Source: Drechmeria coniospora (Eukaryota > Ascomycota > Sordariomycetes > Hypocreales > Ophiocordycipitaceae). Taken from it: 64,000 bases of DNA. The position numbers and the translations under genes are program-made. The notes beneath the pieces were generated by a model, which saw only the letters and a program-made list of their open reading frames with translations, made no database searches and had not been told where the DNA came from. Positions 31,061 to 41,912 of this stretch are shown here, in pieces. The stretch lies in contig NC_054390.1 in the NCBI RefSeq assembly GCF_001625195.1, positions 3,062,027 through 3,126,026 on the forward strand. Direction: 5' to 3'. How positions within the stretch are numbered: the first letter of the stretch is position 1; each line of letters begins with the position of its first letter.

Positions 31061-31660
31061 GAGGGCGTGGTGGCGTCGGGCTCGCTACCAAGGGGCTTGC
31101 CATTTTACATGTACACTTGCTGGTATACGTGTACATGTACATGTGAGGTGCACACGTATGTACGGGCACGCTGGGAGACGGCGCATGACAAGCACCGAGT
31201 ACGGAGTACAGATACAGCCTGTCAGCGTACTGTACAAATAATGGACAGCGACTACCCGTAAAGGTACCGGCTTCCTTCTACCTACATGTACCAAGTACGT
31301 ACAACACAGTAGTGGGAAGGCACTATTATTACGTGCAGGCAAGTACACGTGCAGTAGTACTACTGTAGGTAATACTACAGTACTTACTTACAGTACTTAC
31401 TTACTAGTACATGTATGTAAGTACTTAAGTAAGTATGTGCGAAATACGTACTTAGGTACATAGTATGTAGTACACCTACTGGTACTGTACTGTACATGTA
31501 CAGTACGGAGTATCCGAAAGTACAGTACCAAGTATTAGCAGTAGCGCTGGCTGCTGTGCATTATTAGTTGCCCGACACCCCTACCTTTTCGCCCCCGTAA
31601 TTACATGGCAGTACGAATCGCTGTACAGAGTACTAGAGCACTGAAATATGGGTTAGTACT
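31061..31660. repeat. GTAC-palindrome island
   Basis: Dense in TACATGTACA, GTACTTACTTAC, AGTACAGTAC and GTACGGAGTA words, about 600 bases, with no coding frame. Confidence 0.75.
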
Positions 31661-32250
31661 ATGAAGTCCGCCCCCCCTCTTGAAGCCGGGCCACTCACTG
31701 ACCGCCGGTCGCCGCCTGGTTTCTGTCTGCTGACCACTGACCGCTGGTCTGGCCTGGTCGTGGCGAATGGCGGACCAGGCCGGATCCAGACGACTTGGGG
31801 CTCTCTGGTGCTGTGTCCTGCGTCCTGGTGGGAGGGGACATGGTGGTGCCAGCCAGCCCTCCCATGCCCAGCCCAGCGCCGAGCAGCCTATAGCGTGGAG
31901 AGCCTGTGGGCGATATCCTCCAGACAAGATGGTGTGCCGCAAGATGAACAGTCTCGGGATGACGACATCTCGGGAGACGGTGCGAAATATTCACGGGAAT
32001 CTGCCTACTCGTACTGTGTCCAGCCTGAACGAGCAACCAATCGTCGACACGGATGAATGGCCTATCGCTCGCAGCCGTGGGGTGCAGCCAGTCTGTAAAT
32101 GTCGTATCATGTTCTAGTTCATCCCTAAAGTTGTGCGTTTGTGGGCTGAGCTGTCACATTCAAGTCGGCACTCATATGAGTCTTTGCATCAACGGCGCGG
32201 TAGCCATCGACAGCTGATAGTAGGAGCACGCAACCCGTACCGAATCTTGT
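31661..32250. other. Intergenic, no gene seen
   Basis: Contains imperfect direct repeats of CTGACCGC/CTGACCACTGACCGC near 31695-31745. No frame resembling a protein. Confidence 0.5.
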
Positions 32251-32378
32251 AGGAGTAGGTGTAGGGGTAGGTATAGGTATAGGTATAGGTATAGGTATAG
32301 GTATAGGCATAGGCATAGGCATAGGTATAGGTATAGGCATAGGTATAGGTATAGGTATAGGTATAGGTATAGGGGTAG
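32251..32378. repeat. Hexanucleotide microsatellite (GGTATA)n
   Basis: About 20 units of AGGTAT/AGGCAT with a few one-base variants. The open frames that cover it are products of the repeat. Confidence 0.95.
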
Positions 32379-33128
32379 ATATTCTGCGTCAAGATATTGC
32401 CGTGCTGCAACTGTGACGAATGCGTGGCAATCGACGTCGTATGCGTACTCACCCTGCGACATGCCCGGACATCGCGCACTCATCAAATGAGGAGTGGCTC
32501 GCGGCGTCTAGCGTCGACTGTATATGTCGTCATCGATGCCTTTCTTGATATCCCTTCCTCGTCTTGCTCGCCTCGAATGCTGCGGATGAAGTATCGGAAA
32601 TGGCTGTTTGTAGCTGCCATGCCAAGCGCTGCTATAGGCTTGAATGCGAGTTCCGAGTACCCCTTGACTGCGGCAGAGCCTCCGAGTCATGGCAGAGTCT
32701 GGTGTCGTCGAGTGAGGGAGTTTGCAAGTCCAACCCGGATGGCAAAAGGTCGATAGCGGAGAAAATGAGGTCGAAATGAACGGGCATCCATATATTGTAA
32801 ACGTTCACACACGTTGTGGACAGGAAGCTGCTGGTGGTGTTCCTGGATAGCACCATGACTCAGCTGCGACTTTGTTGCCAGCCTCGTGCGATGGATGGCG
32901 CCCATTCGTCCACCTTCTTGCCCCGCAGTGGGGAGTGGGACGGCGTCCCGGTGAGTCCACAAGGCTGCCGGATCCTCCCAAAATTTTCTGGAGCCTGCCG
33001 CCATCCGATCACGATGAATCGCTTGTGATATTCTGAACTCAGTCGAGGAAGATACGTGACAAGCATCACCGGCCTCAGGCACACTCGCATTCGCACACAG
33101 TACCGGGAGCCTCCTTGCCGCCGTCAAG
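32379..33128. other. Intergenic, no gene seen
   Basis: Upstream region of YTM1. No supported open frame. Confidence 0.55.
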
Positions 33129-34637
33129 ATGACCTCGTCACCTACCCAGGTGAAGGTCGTCTTCACAACCAACGAGGCAGACCTTCAACTGCCCGAGTCG
33201 AAGCAGCAGCTTCTTGTCCCCTCAGGTTCGTCCGTCCAACGCCGCGAGCGCCCATGGCATGCGGGAAACTGCACGGGCGATGTTTCATGGAAAGACTAAT
33301 TCCGTCTAGATATCAAGCGATATGGCCTCTCGCGAATCCTCAACTCCGAGTCCATGCTCGACACCTCGTCGCCGGTTCCCCTCGACTTCCTCGCCAACGG
33401 CACCTTCCTGCGAACGAGCATCGAAGAGTACCTGTCCGTCAACGGGCTCTCGTCCGAAACGACGCTCACGCTGCAGTACGTGCGCAGTCTGCTACCGCCC
33501 GTCTACGAAGCGAGTTTCCAACACGACGATTGGGTGAGCGGTGTCGATGTCCTGTCCTTGACCTCACCAGCCGGCCGTCTTGCCGAGGGAGGAAACGTTT
33601 CCGACAGAGCCGCCACCGCGTCCTACGACGGCCTCGTCCGAGTCTGGACTCCTTCCGGCCATGTGGTCGCGACCTCGTCCTCCGGCAGGGCCGGCGGCCA
33701 CACCCAGCGCGTCAACGCCGTCCGCTGGGTGTCCCCAACACAGCTCGTGTCGGCCGGCCTCGACAGGAAGGTCGTCGTCTGGGACTACGACGAGGCCGCC
33801 GACGGCTCCTCGGCCACGCTGAAGCCCAACATGGAGCTCTGGGGTCACGAGAAGCAAATCAACAGCGTCGCCGTCAACGGCTCCACGAGACGCGTCCTCA
33901 CCGCCTCGTCGGACGGCTCCGTCGGCTTGTGGACTTCCTCCAAGCGGACCGCACCCCAGGCCGATCCCGAGAGCCTCCCCTCCGCCCACGGCGCCAAGCG
34001 AGCCAAGCTGTCGGCCGCCGCCGGCTCCACGGCCCAGCGCGGTCCTCTGGCCATGATGCCGCTGCACAGCGAGCCCGTGACGGCGGCCATCTTCCACCCC
34101 AACGACGCGACCGTCGCGTACACGGCCTCGCAAGACCACACATTCAAGACGATTGACTTGACGACACAGAGGGAAGTGTCGAGATTGACGACGATGCATC
34201 CCATCATGTGCGCCGCCGCGCTGCCCAACTCTCTCGTGGCGGCCGGCACCTCGGCTCGGCACATCACCCTCCTCGACCCCCGAGAGTCGGCCGCGGCGAC
34301 GGCAGCCATGACCCTTCGTGGCCACGTCAACATGGTCGTTTCGCTCGCGGCCTCGCCCGAAAACGAATACTCGCTCGTGTCCGGGTCGCACGACAGCACG
34401 TGCCGCGTGTGGGATCTGCGCAGCGTGCGCCCGGGCACGACGCAGGAGGGTGGCGGCTCCGTCAGCGAGCCCGTATACAGCATCGGCAGAGAGTGGTACA
34501 AGGGCAAGAAGCTTCCCCCGGCGGGCGACGGTGCCAAGGTGTTGAGCGTCGTCTGGGATGAAACGTGGGGGATTGTCAGTGGCGGCGAGGACAAAAAGGT
34601 TCAGATCAACAGGGGGCGCGGCCTCCTAGCTACGTAA
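33129..34637 (+). CDS. YTM1: Ribosome biogenesis WD40 protein Ytm1
   Basis: Member of the Nop7-Erb1-Ytm1 complex needed for 60S subunit maturation in the nucleolus. Exon 1 is 33129-33225. An 83-nt intron (GTTCGT to GTCTAG) leads to exon 2, 33310-34637, for 474 residues. The N-terminal NLE domain (VKVVFTTNEADLQLPESKQQ then DIKRYGLSRILN) is the part removed by the AAA ATPase Rea1/Mdn1 in yeast. About seven WD repeats follow, for example DGLVRVWTPSG, RKVVVWDYDE, DGSVGLWTSS and HDSTCRVWDLRS. The end, GGEDKKVQINRG, is typical of Ytm1. The joined codon at the splice gives PSDIKRYG, matching the family. Confidence 0.95.
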
Positions 34638-34689
34638 ATAGGAGAGAGAGTTTGGGTATACATGAGAATTGCCTGTGCCGTGTGCCCTC

Positions 34690-36444
34690 TCATGCCGCCT
34701 CGTTTGTCGACTTTGGCCCACTTGCATGATCCCTCGAGAAATGCCGATAGCGGCCCGTGAGCGGTCCCGGCTGTAGACGAGAAGTGATTTCGTTTGCGAG
34801 TCGCTTCTTGTCGTACGGCAGCTTCTCCGCCGTGATGGCATCGAGGATGTACGACACCACAGTGTTGCTTTGCAGGGGCGGGTCGCGCAGCAGCTTGGCG
34901 ACAGCTTCGGGCCCGAGGTCCTCGTTGAGGCGCCACACATAGTACGCCCTGAGAGCGGAAGGAGTTGTCGCTATCGGCGTCCGCTTGGAGGCGCGGAACC
35001 TTTTCATTTCAATTTCTGCTGCCGTGATGCGGGCGTCACGCGGCTTCGCAGCCGGACTGGCCGGTTGGGCAGGCTTCTTCGTACGTGCCAAGCTGGGCGT
35101 CGACGCGACCGTTTGGGCGGCGGAAACATCTCGGCTCGAATCCTCGGTGGGATTCAACTCTGATTGTTGCGTAGGGATGGGGATGGGGATGGGGATGGGA
35201 AGGCCAAGCTCTGCGTGGTAAGGCCGTGGAGGGCATGGCTTGAGCGCTCTCCGCTTCGCCTCCAGAACGTGGTACAGCTGAACGCCGGCATACGCGTCGG
35301 AGGCGGAATCTACAACAATGTGAGCGAAAGGGCCTTCAAGATCGATTCGGATTCTGGACGCACACAGCATCTGCTTCGAGTCCAGCGGTCGCATCCAGTT
35401 GCTCGATCGAACCGACTGGCCCTTGTACAAGGGGAGCCCGAGACAATCTTCTACCTGTGTCGACAGCGCCACCGGCACCTTGTTGATCAGCTTCGGCGTA
35501 TCCTGGTACTTGACCAGCTTATACAGGTGGCTCAGCTCAAACACGCCTCTCGCCTTGACGCCGAGGAATCTGTTGAGCCTCGTGCAGTCGCCTTGGATCT
35601 GGACGCCGACTTTGCTCACGTTGGCATCTTCCATGATCAGCCGGAAGGTGGGCGCCACAAAATCGGCCATCTCCTTGGCGGCCGAGGGGAACATGGCGAT
35701 GTGGAAGAGTCCAATGCGGCTTTCGCTCGCAATCTGGACCAAGGAGATGGCCGAGCGAATGTCCGAGTCGCGGTTCGCATACGTCTGCCACTCGAGGTCA
35801 AAGCCGAGAAGGCCCTCGTGGAGAAAGTACTTTCGGCAGACGTGCTCCATGCTATGCCTACTCGTGCAGTAGTGTACCTTGACCCTCTCGACGGCGCCGG
35901 CTGGCGTGATGCGTTGATACAGAGTGTGCGACCAGAAGGAGTCCGCTTCGCCGACGGCGGCGGCGCGGGCGACATGGAAGCGCTCAGCCGAGATGTTGAA
36001 GCTCAGTGGAGTTTGGGGTGCATCCACCGGAGCGGGAGGACCTGGCCTTTTCGCCTCTACCGTTCCATCCTTCTCGACACGGGCCCTTTGCTCGTCCTCT
36101 GCCGCGTCGTCGTCGAGCATCTCTCTCGCAATGTCGACAGGGCCAACGGCGACTGACGTGGGGAGCATCCTGGGCTCGACTCGTCCGAACATATCTTGTC
36201 TTGTTGATAGCAAATCACGAGCCCCCATGGCCTCGTCTGGCGATGCGTTGGTGCTGGTGCTGGTCGTGGCGGTGTGAAGAAAGCGAGAAAGGTCCAGTCG
36301 AGGGTACAGAGCCCGCGTCTTTGGCTCGACGCTGGGAGAGAACCGAATACCCAGACTCGGATTCCACAGGCCATTTGCCTTGCTGGACGACATGGCTCGC
36401 TTCATGACCTCGGCGGTGCCATCGACGTCCCGTTTGACGGACAC
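34690..36444 (-). CDS. DEDDy 3'-5' exonuclease domain protein
   Basis: Probable 3'-5' exonuclease of the RNase D/WRN superfamily, fungal lineage; substrate unknown. Exons are 36444-35364 and 35309-34690, separated by a 54-nt intron (GTGCGT to TTGTAG), giving 566 residues. Catalytic residues visible: Asp216 and Glu218 in GFDLEWQ, Asp286 in QGDCTRL, and the YxxxD of the third motif, Tyr361/Asp365 in LYSASDAYAG. That tyrosine codon is split by the intron. The unspliced message stays open because the intron is a multiple of three without a stop, but it would lack the DEDDy tyrosine. Residues 1-165 are low-complexity. The C-terminus (LRAYYVWRLNEDLGPEAVAKLL) forms a helical domain of HRDC-like appearance. 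An IPIPIPIP run comes from a GGGATG repeat at about 35175-35200. Confidence 0.88.
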   Translation of the reverse strand: MSVKRDVDGTAEVMKRAMSSSKANGLWNPSLGIRFSPSVEPKTRALYPRLDLSRFLHTATTSTSTNASPDEAMGARDLLSTRQDMFGRVEPRMLPTSVAVGPVDIAREMLDDDAAEDEQRARVEKDGTVEAKRPGPPAPVDAPQTPLSFNISAERFHVARAAAVGEADSFWSHTLYQRITPAGAVERVKVHYCTSRHSMEHVCRKYFLHEGLLGFDLEWQTYANRDSDIRSAISLVQIASESRIGLFHIAMFPSAAKEMADFVAPTFRLIMEDANVSKVGVQIQGDCTRLNRFLGVKARGVFELSHLYKLVKYQDTPKLINKVPVALSTQVEDCLGLPLYKGQSVRSSNWMRPLDSKQMLCASRIRIDLEGPFAHIVVDSASDAYAGVQLYHVLEAKRRALKPCPPRPYHAELGLPIPIPIPIPTQQSELNPTEDSSRDVSAAQTVASTPSLARTKKPAQPASPAAKPRDARITAAEIEMKRFRASKRTPIATTPSALRAYYVWRLNEDLGPEAVAKLLRDPPLQSNTVVSYILDAITAEKLPYDKKRLANEITSRLQPGPLTGRYRHFSRDHASGPKSTNEAA

Positions 36445-38736
36445 CGAAGCATGTAGGCCGATATCGTCTGGGGCGCGTCACGAGAAGGTGACGTGATCTA
36501 GTCCATGGGAAGAGCAACATTAGCTATTGCGATGCCCTTTTTCGTTGACAATTTTACGCGTCCTCAAAGTCGACTGGGCGTTGATGAACATCCATGACTG
36601 GCCACTGCAATGAATCATGCCTGCCTCTGGTGAGTTTGAGGGAGCTCGGCAGATTGACGAGGCCTTGGGAATGGTAGGTAAGCAAGCTGGATGGATCATG
36701 GTCGCTTTTATGGAGGGGCATAGGTATCGGGTACAAATGAGCCAATTAGTTGTACGCACTACTCAAGTAAGTACCTAAGTAATTACAGTAATATGAAGTA
36801 ATAATTACTTATTACGGAGTACAGAAGTACTTATTACAGTACGGAGTACATGCACTTACTTACTAGGTATATTGAGTACGTGCAGTACTCCGTCCGTACT
36901 TACCTAGTACATTAAGTACCTAGTACACTACGGAGGAGGCGGCTGAAAACCCCCCCTCTCGAACTTGCATGTACATGTACTTGTAGGTGCAGCAATACCT
37001 GTATTGATGCTCCGTACTCCGTATCTGCTGCCAGCATTAACAGGTAATACTTGGCCTGTCTGCCCGTAGGCTGTAAATAGCAGGTCGGTTCGGAGTACAA
37101 GTACGGAGTACTCCGTACTGTACATGTCGTTTTATGGTCACACGCCAACTCGGTGACTGTTTCGAGACAAGTCCCAATATCAATGGATTGGCGGGTCACT
37201 AGAGTGCTGTAAGTGTCGTCTCTGGCATCCCTTCCTTCGCAGCGGCACACGACTGACCTCAGGTGTCTTCCTCAGCGATAGGAAATCATCAAAGCAGTGG
37301 GAAAGGCTATATAAACCATTTCAATAATAGACACTTAGTTTTGCGAATTAGATTGATAGGAAGGAGTCGCAATACGACTTGACCTCGTTGTGGTGGGTAG
37401 GGCCGAGATACCCTCTCTGGGCACGTTCATGACGCCAGATTCCGAACGCCGTGCTGCTGCACGTATAGTAACATGAACGCTGCGGCACGAGCAGAAACAG
37501 GTGCATCATGTGTGCTGGTTGCCCATTCTGCTACCTTAAATAATGCAAACAGGTTCAATTTTGGGAGTGGCCATTCCGGCTACGACGACTGGGTGTCCTC
37601 CCTATGGAACTTGGGCATGGCGACTCGGCTGATCGGCATCTACCAACTACTGGCAGCGACATCTTCCGGCATTCTCCCATGCCCATCCACCTTCCGTCGG
37701 ATAATTTTCCAATTGAGTTGGATATCAATACCGCCATCCGGCCGCTATGCTCAAGGTGCCGCTCTTCAGGCATACGAGTACGAGCACTCCACCTGCAGTG
37801 CAAACTGCCCTTGCATGCACTTACATTACAAGTAATAAGTATTGTATGCAAGTTATGAAGTACTGAAATACGGAGTAGAGAAGATGAACATGAAAGTGCA
37901 GAGTACTTACTCGGACTGTACTCTGTACAAGTACTCGCTTCATGGTGTACTTTACTTGGCATCAGTGAACGAGCATTTTGTACTCCGTATCGTCGGTGTA
38001 CTGTAATTGTGCAAGTACTCTATACTTGCACTCCCTGTTCTTGTGACTATCCCCGCCATCTCATGGACCAACCAGTCTGGTCTGCGCCGCAAGACGCACG
38101 ACGCCCCCCATTGGCCAATGGCACAACGTTCGTCGGAGGTGACGGGCACGTCCATTGGCTCATCGAGACTACTGTGGAGTATGCGCTATACCTTTCCAAG
38201 CACGCCGAAGGAGTCAGCCTGCAGCTAGGACGAAAAGAGCGGATTGTCGTGCAAGTGGGTGACATCCGCCTGCCCAAGGCTCAGAACTGCGATAGTACTT
38301 GAACTCCGATCGCGACGTCCTCAGGCCACTCCGTGCTTTCTCTCCTTTTCCCATCTCTCGTGGTTTGACCTATTTGCATTGCGCATTGTCAAGAACCGAA
38401 ATCCCCCCCCCATATATACATGTATGGACAATTGCTGGAAACCAAACGTCTAGTCACTGTCCACCGTAATCTTGTACAATTAAGTAAGCGGGCAAGATTC
38501 GGCGTGTGAGGTACGTGATCACCGTTTCCTCTACTCTGGTACATGTGGCACATTCTGTTATAAAACATGGCTCTCTTGCTTACAACTCTCTGTCAAGTGT
38601 TTTATTACGGCTCATCTGGCGTATACCTGACCCTTTTTGAGGCCTCGCACCTCCCCATCGGTCAGCTCGCCATCTCATCGCCACCGTGAGTCACAGCCGT
38701 ACTCCGTACACCAAGGGACACAGGTGCTCCGACGCC
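36445..38736. repeat. Long intergenic region with two GTAC-palindrome islands
   Basis: GTAC words are concentrated at about 36750-37120 and 37800-38050. Between and after them I see only unsupported short frames. The final 200 bases are a CT-rich promoter-like region for the regulator gene. Confidence 0.6.
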
Positions 38737-41700
38737 ATGGCGCCCTCGCCCCAAACCAATCTCCCTCAGGGCTTCTCCGTCTACCAGTCGGCACTCGGAG
38801 AGCCGCTGCAATTCTTCCCCAACCTCGGGACACAGCAGCTCGATGACCTGATCAGCTCCTTCCTGCCTGGTCCCACCTCCATCAAGGACAAGCGCATCGC
38901 CGTCACGGTCGATTTCTTCGAGCATGCCCTGACGACGGGTCAGAACTTCAAGTTCTACCCAGTTCATGCCGTCACCATGGCCTCACCCATGTCGGCCAGT
39001 CCCTCGCTGGACTCGTCATTGGAGGCCTCCCCCGTCACGCCCAGCTGGGACTGGACCACCTCGGCCTCGACCTCGCCCGCCTCGTCATCAAGCTGGCAAC
39101 ATACCAAGGTCAACTCGACCCCGGGTCGGGCCACCGATTTCTCCAAACTTCCTGGCATGAAAATCCTTACCAAGGACGGCCGCGACGTCACCAACTTGGC
39201 GTCCCGCGGCTCCAAGACCAAGGCGCAGCGCGACCACGCTCACCTCATGCGAATCATAAAAGCGTGCGACGATTGCCGCCGCAGAAAGGTTCGCTGCGAT
39301 CCCAGCCACAGGAAGCAATCTGCCGCTCAGACGGCCCAGTCACCCGTCTCGCCCGGCTCGGAGTCGAGCAAGAAGCGGTCAAGGCCATCCCCAACACAAC
39401 CGACACTGTCCCCGGCACGACAAAAAGAGAACCCTCTCCCGGGCGAGCATGTCATGTTGGTGGACGAGTTGATGTCTTCAACCACCAGTTCCTTCGACTT
39501 TGATTCCCTGCTCTCCTTCTCCGACGCGGACGCGATGGAGTCGTTCCCTGCCGCCGCACCCACGGATTGGGACCCGTTTGTCCAATTTTCTCCCATGGAC
39601 GTCGGCCAAGACGCCAACTTCTTCCCCGACCTGGAGAATTGCATCTCTCCATCTTCATTGTCAATGTCACACTCTGAAGGACTGCAACCACAATGGCAGC
39701 ATGTGCAGCATGGAGTCGGTGCCCACCTCGCAGCCGCCGATAGCCTTGACATACCCGACAATTCTCCTGGAGACTCATTCCTGGGGCATTCCGGATCAAC
39801 CAGCGAGGACGACGACTTTAGCTTATTCCTGTCATCATCACAATTCGCCGAGGATGCGCATCGGCTTCCCGTCGGCTCATCGGCTCCCTTGTCTAGGCCG
39901 AAACTGCCCGAGTGTCCGCCGCCCAGTCAAGATGTATTCAGCGGCGATTTCGTCGGCGGATGGGAACCAGCGCCGTTTGAGGAGCCACTGCAGCTCAACG
40001 CCGGCACATCTGTCGGCGGCGAGCGCTACAGTCCGGATCTGGATGATGGCGGTGCAATGAGCCACCCAGGTCTGAACTCCACGAGCAGCAAGGCCGAGTC
40101 TGTTGCCGACCGGGACGTTATCCGCCACGCCAATGTCTTGAATGTACTGCGTCGGGACGTTTTCAGCAGTCGCACGCAGAACAATGTAGGCCCAAGACAC
40201 GCCCTTTCGCCGTCGAGGTTGCGACTGACCGTTTTGAAGCAGCACTCGAGTAACCATGTTCCGGCGTCGTCATTGACTCGGCCACCCACCAAAGTACGTT
40301 TACCTCTGGTCAAGTATATGATTTCGCAACTTACACAGCAGCAGGAACTACCGGACTCGCTCGTCTCTCATCCCATCCTTGCCTCAAGGAATTCCAACGT
40401 ACGTCCACTAGTTTCGCTCAATTCATCACCGAGACTGACTTGCGACAAGAATCCCCAACCTTCGAGTATCACATCCGATCACTTGTCCATATCGACCACA
40501 AGCATACCTGGGCATTACCTGCCTCCTTCAAACGTAGGTAAACAGGATCCATATCAACGAGAACCCTCTCTAACGTGGCCAAAGGCGGGACACTCCCAAT
40601 TCGTCCTTTCCCATCAAACCCAGCAATGCGAGGGCGCGTCTGTTCATCGCTTCGCGCTGAGCGAATTGCCACAGATCAGCCGTGGCGAACGGCTTGCCGA
40701 GTCTCATGCGCCGCTTTTGTCTCGCACCAGGACCGCGCTGCAAGAGACTGCCGCGAACATGGCTGCCGTGGCGTCAACGTCGACCAAGCCAACAGGGTCA
40801 AACACGCACTCGCCCGCAAACTCACCCGACACTTTACACGCACATGTTGGAGCCCTACAATCCGCAACTGGTGGTTATGTTTCTGAAGAAATTGACTGTC
40901 GCGTCAACAATATGCAACAATCCGACGTTTTGGATGGGGCTGTTGCCGTGTCCACTTCCTCCCACCAACAAAGGTCGCCCGCACTCTCACCCGCACACTC
41001 GCCCGATTCTGCACACGCACAACTTGGAGCCCTGCAATCTGTGGAATCTCGTTATGCGTCCAGCGATATTGACCGCGGCGCCAGGCGTGTGCAACAATCG
41101 AATGGTGCCGATGTGTCGGTCGGGGAATCGAAGCCATCCATCCCACTGACGTCGGCCGCAAAGTCGTCCGAATCGTCGCACTCACACGTTGGAGTCCTTC
41201 GTTCCGAGTCGCCTCGCTGCCCTGCTGTCAATGTCGAGAGTGCGGCCGATAACTCGGGCGATTCTCAACGCCGAAACGAGGAAAGAACATCTTTCCCAGT
41301 TGCCTCACCCCAACCCATGCCTGGAGACAGCAGTATCGCCGGGTTCAACTGGGTACCACTACTCCCAGTCGACAATTCGGTCACCTCAAACAGATCAAAC
41401 CCTCAAGGCTTAGAAGAGAGTATGCGTCATCGCCAAAAGGCGAGCATACTCACGCTGGCTACGATCAAAGCCATCGTCTTCATGGTCGAGTTTGCCGCTT
41501 TATTGCTGTCGTTGCATTCCGCCATCATTTCTACATGCAGTGGGTTTGGCAACGTCTTCGGCATGGCATCAAATGCCACCAACACGGCTTCGAAGCCGAA
41601 AATGGCCCTCCGGCCTTTGACGGCACCAAAATGTTCCGTCACTTTCAGAACGAAGCGCACTCTGTCGTCACGCATGAGTTGGACGGCCAGATGCACGAAC

Positions 41701-41790
41701 ACTACTCAGAAGGGTCCCCGCTACCAACCGACTTGGTCGTCCCGGTTTCCATTATCCAAAATCACGTGGCACCAGCCCGTCAAGTTCTAA
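38737..41790 (+). CDS. Putative transcriptional regulator with a half zinc-cluster motif
   Basis: Likely nuclear regulator. The start at 38737 (MAPSPQTNLPQGFSVYQSAL) is preferred over the in-frame 38686 codon. Around residue 183-200, KACDDCRRRKVRCDPSHRK gives CX2CX6C, only the first half of a Zn(II)2Cys6 cluster, preceded by KILTKDGRDVTNLASRGSKT. Then follow acidic and Ser-rich parts with SSFDFDSLLSFSDADAMESF, a plausible activation region. Residues about 690-860 hold three degenerate repeats of some 60 residues, each with a S(P/S)xSPDxxHAxxGALQS-like core. A hydrophobic stretch (TIKAIVFMVEFAALLLSLH) lies near the end. The last part is doubtful. After about 41540 another frame, to 41912, looks more protein-like, suggesting an unmodelled intron or frameshift. 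Possible in-frame introns with GTACGT donors also occur near 40293 and 40398. Confidence 0.65.
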   Translation: MAPSPQTNLPQGFSVYQSALGEPLQFFPNLGTQQLDDLISSFLPGPTSIKDKRIAVTVDFFEHALTTGQNFKFYPVHAVTMASPMSASPSLDSSLEASPVTPSWDWTTSASTSPASSSSWQHTKVNSTPGRATDFSKLPGMKILTKDGRDVTNLASRGSKTKAQRDHAHLMRIIKACDDCRRRKVRCDPSHRKQSAAQTAQSPVSPGSESSKKRSRPSPTQPTLSPARQKENPLPGEHVMLVDELMSSTTSSFDFDSLLSFSDADAMESFPAAAPTDWDPFVQFSPMDVGQDANFFPDLENCISPSSLSMSHSEGLQPQWQHVQHGVGAHLAAADSLDIPDNSPGDSFLGHSGSTSEDDDFSLFLSSSQFAEDAHRLPVGSSAPLSRPKLPECPPPSQDVFSGDFVGGWEPAPFEEPLQLNAGTSVGGERYSPDLDDGGAMSHPGLNSTSSKAESVADRDVIRHANVLNVLRRDVFSSRTQNNVGPRHALSPSRLRLTVLKQHSSNHVPASSLTRPPTKVRLPLVKYMISQLTQQQELPDSLVSHPILASRNSNVRPLVSLNSSPRLTCDKNPQPSSITSDHLSISTTSIPGHYLPPSNVGKQDPYQREPSLTWPKAGHSQFVLSHQTQQCEGASVHRFALSELPQISRGERLAESHAPLLSRTRTALQETAANMAAVASTSTKPTGSNTHSPANSPDTLHAHVGALQSATGGYVSEEIDCRVNNMQQSDVLDGAVAVSTSSHQQRSPALSPAHSPDSAHAQLGALQSVESRYASSDIDRGARRVQQSNGADVSVGESKPSIPLTSAAKSSESSHSHVGVLRSESPRCPAVNVESAADNSGDSQRRNEERTSFPVASPQPMPGDSSIAGFNWVPLLPVDNSVTSNRSNPQGLEESMRHRQKASILTLATIKAIVFMVEFAALLLSLHSAIISTCSGFGNVFGMASNATNTASKPKMALRPLTAPKCSVTFRTKRTLSSRMSWTARCTNTTQKGPRYQPTWSSRFPLSKITWHQPVKF

Positions 41791-41912
41791 CCCAGGTATA
41801 CGAACAAGCCGTCATCACGATGGCATCGTCGCGGGACCCTGCTTGCCTCGGTAGAGTTTTATCCAAGGGCAGCACGCAGCCAACACTCGACCCTAAGTTG
41901 GCAGAGTTCTGA

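Noticed and set aside
32172..32486. Frames rich in YTYTYT and PIPIPI
   Set aside because: Products of the GGTATA microsatellite.
40293..40455. Introns at GTACGT sites inside the regulator gene
   Set aside because: Donor-like GTACGT and CAG/AAG ends exist and removal would keep the frame, but both options read as plausible low-complexity protein, so I did not model them.
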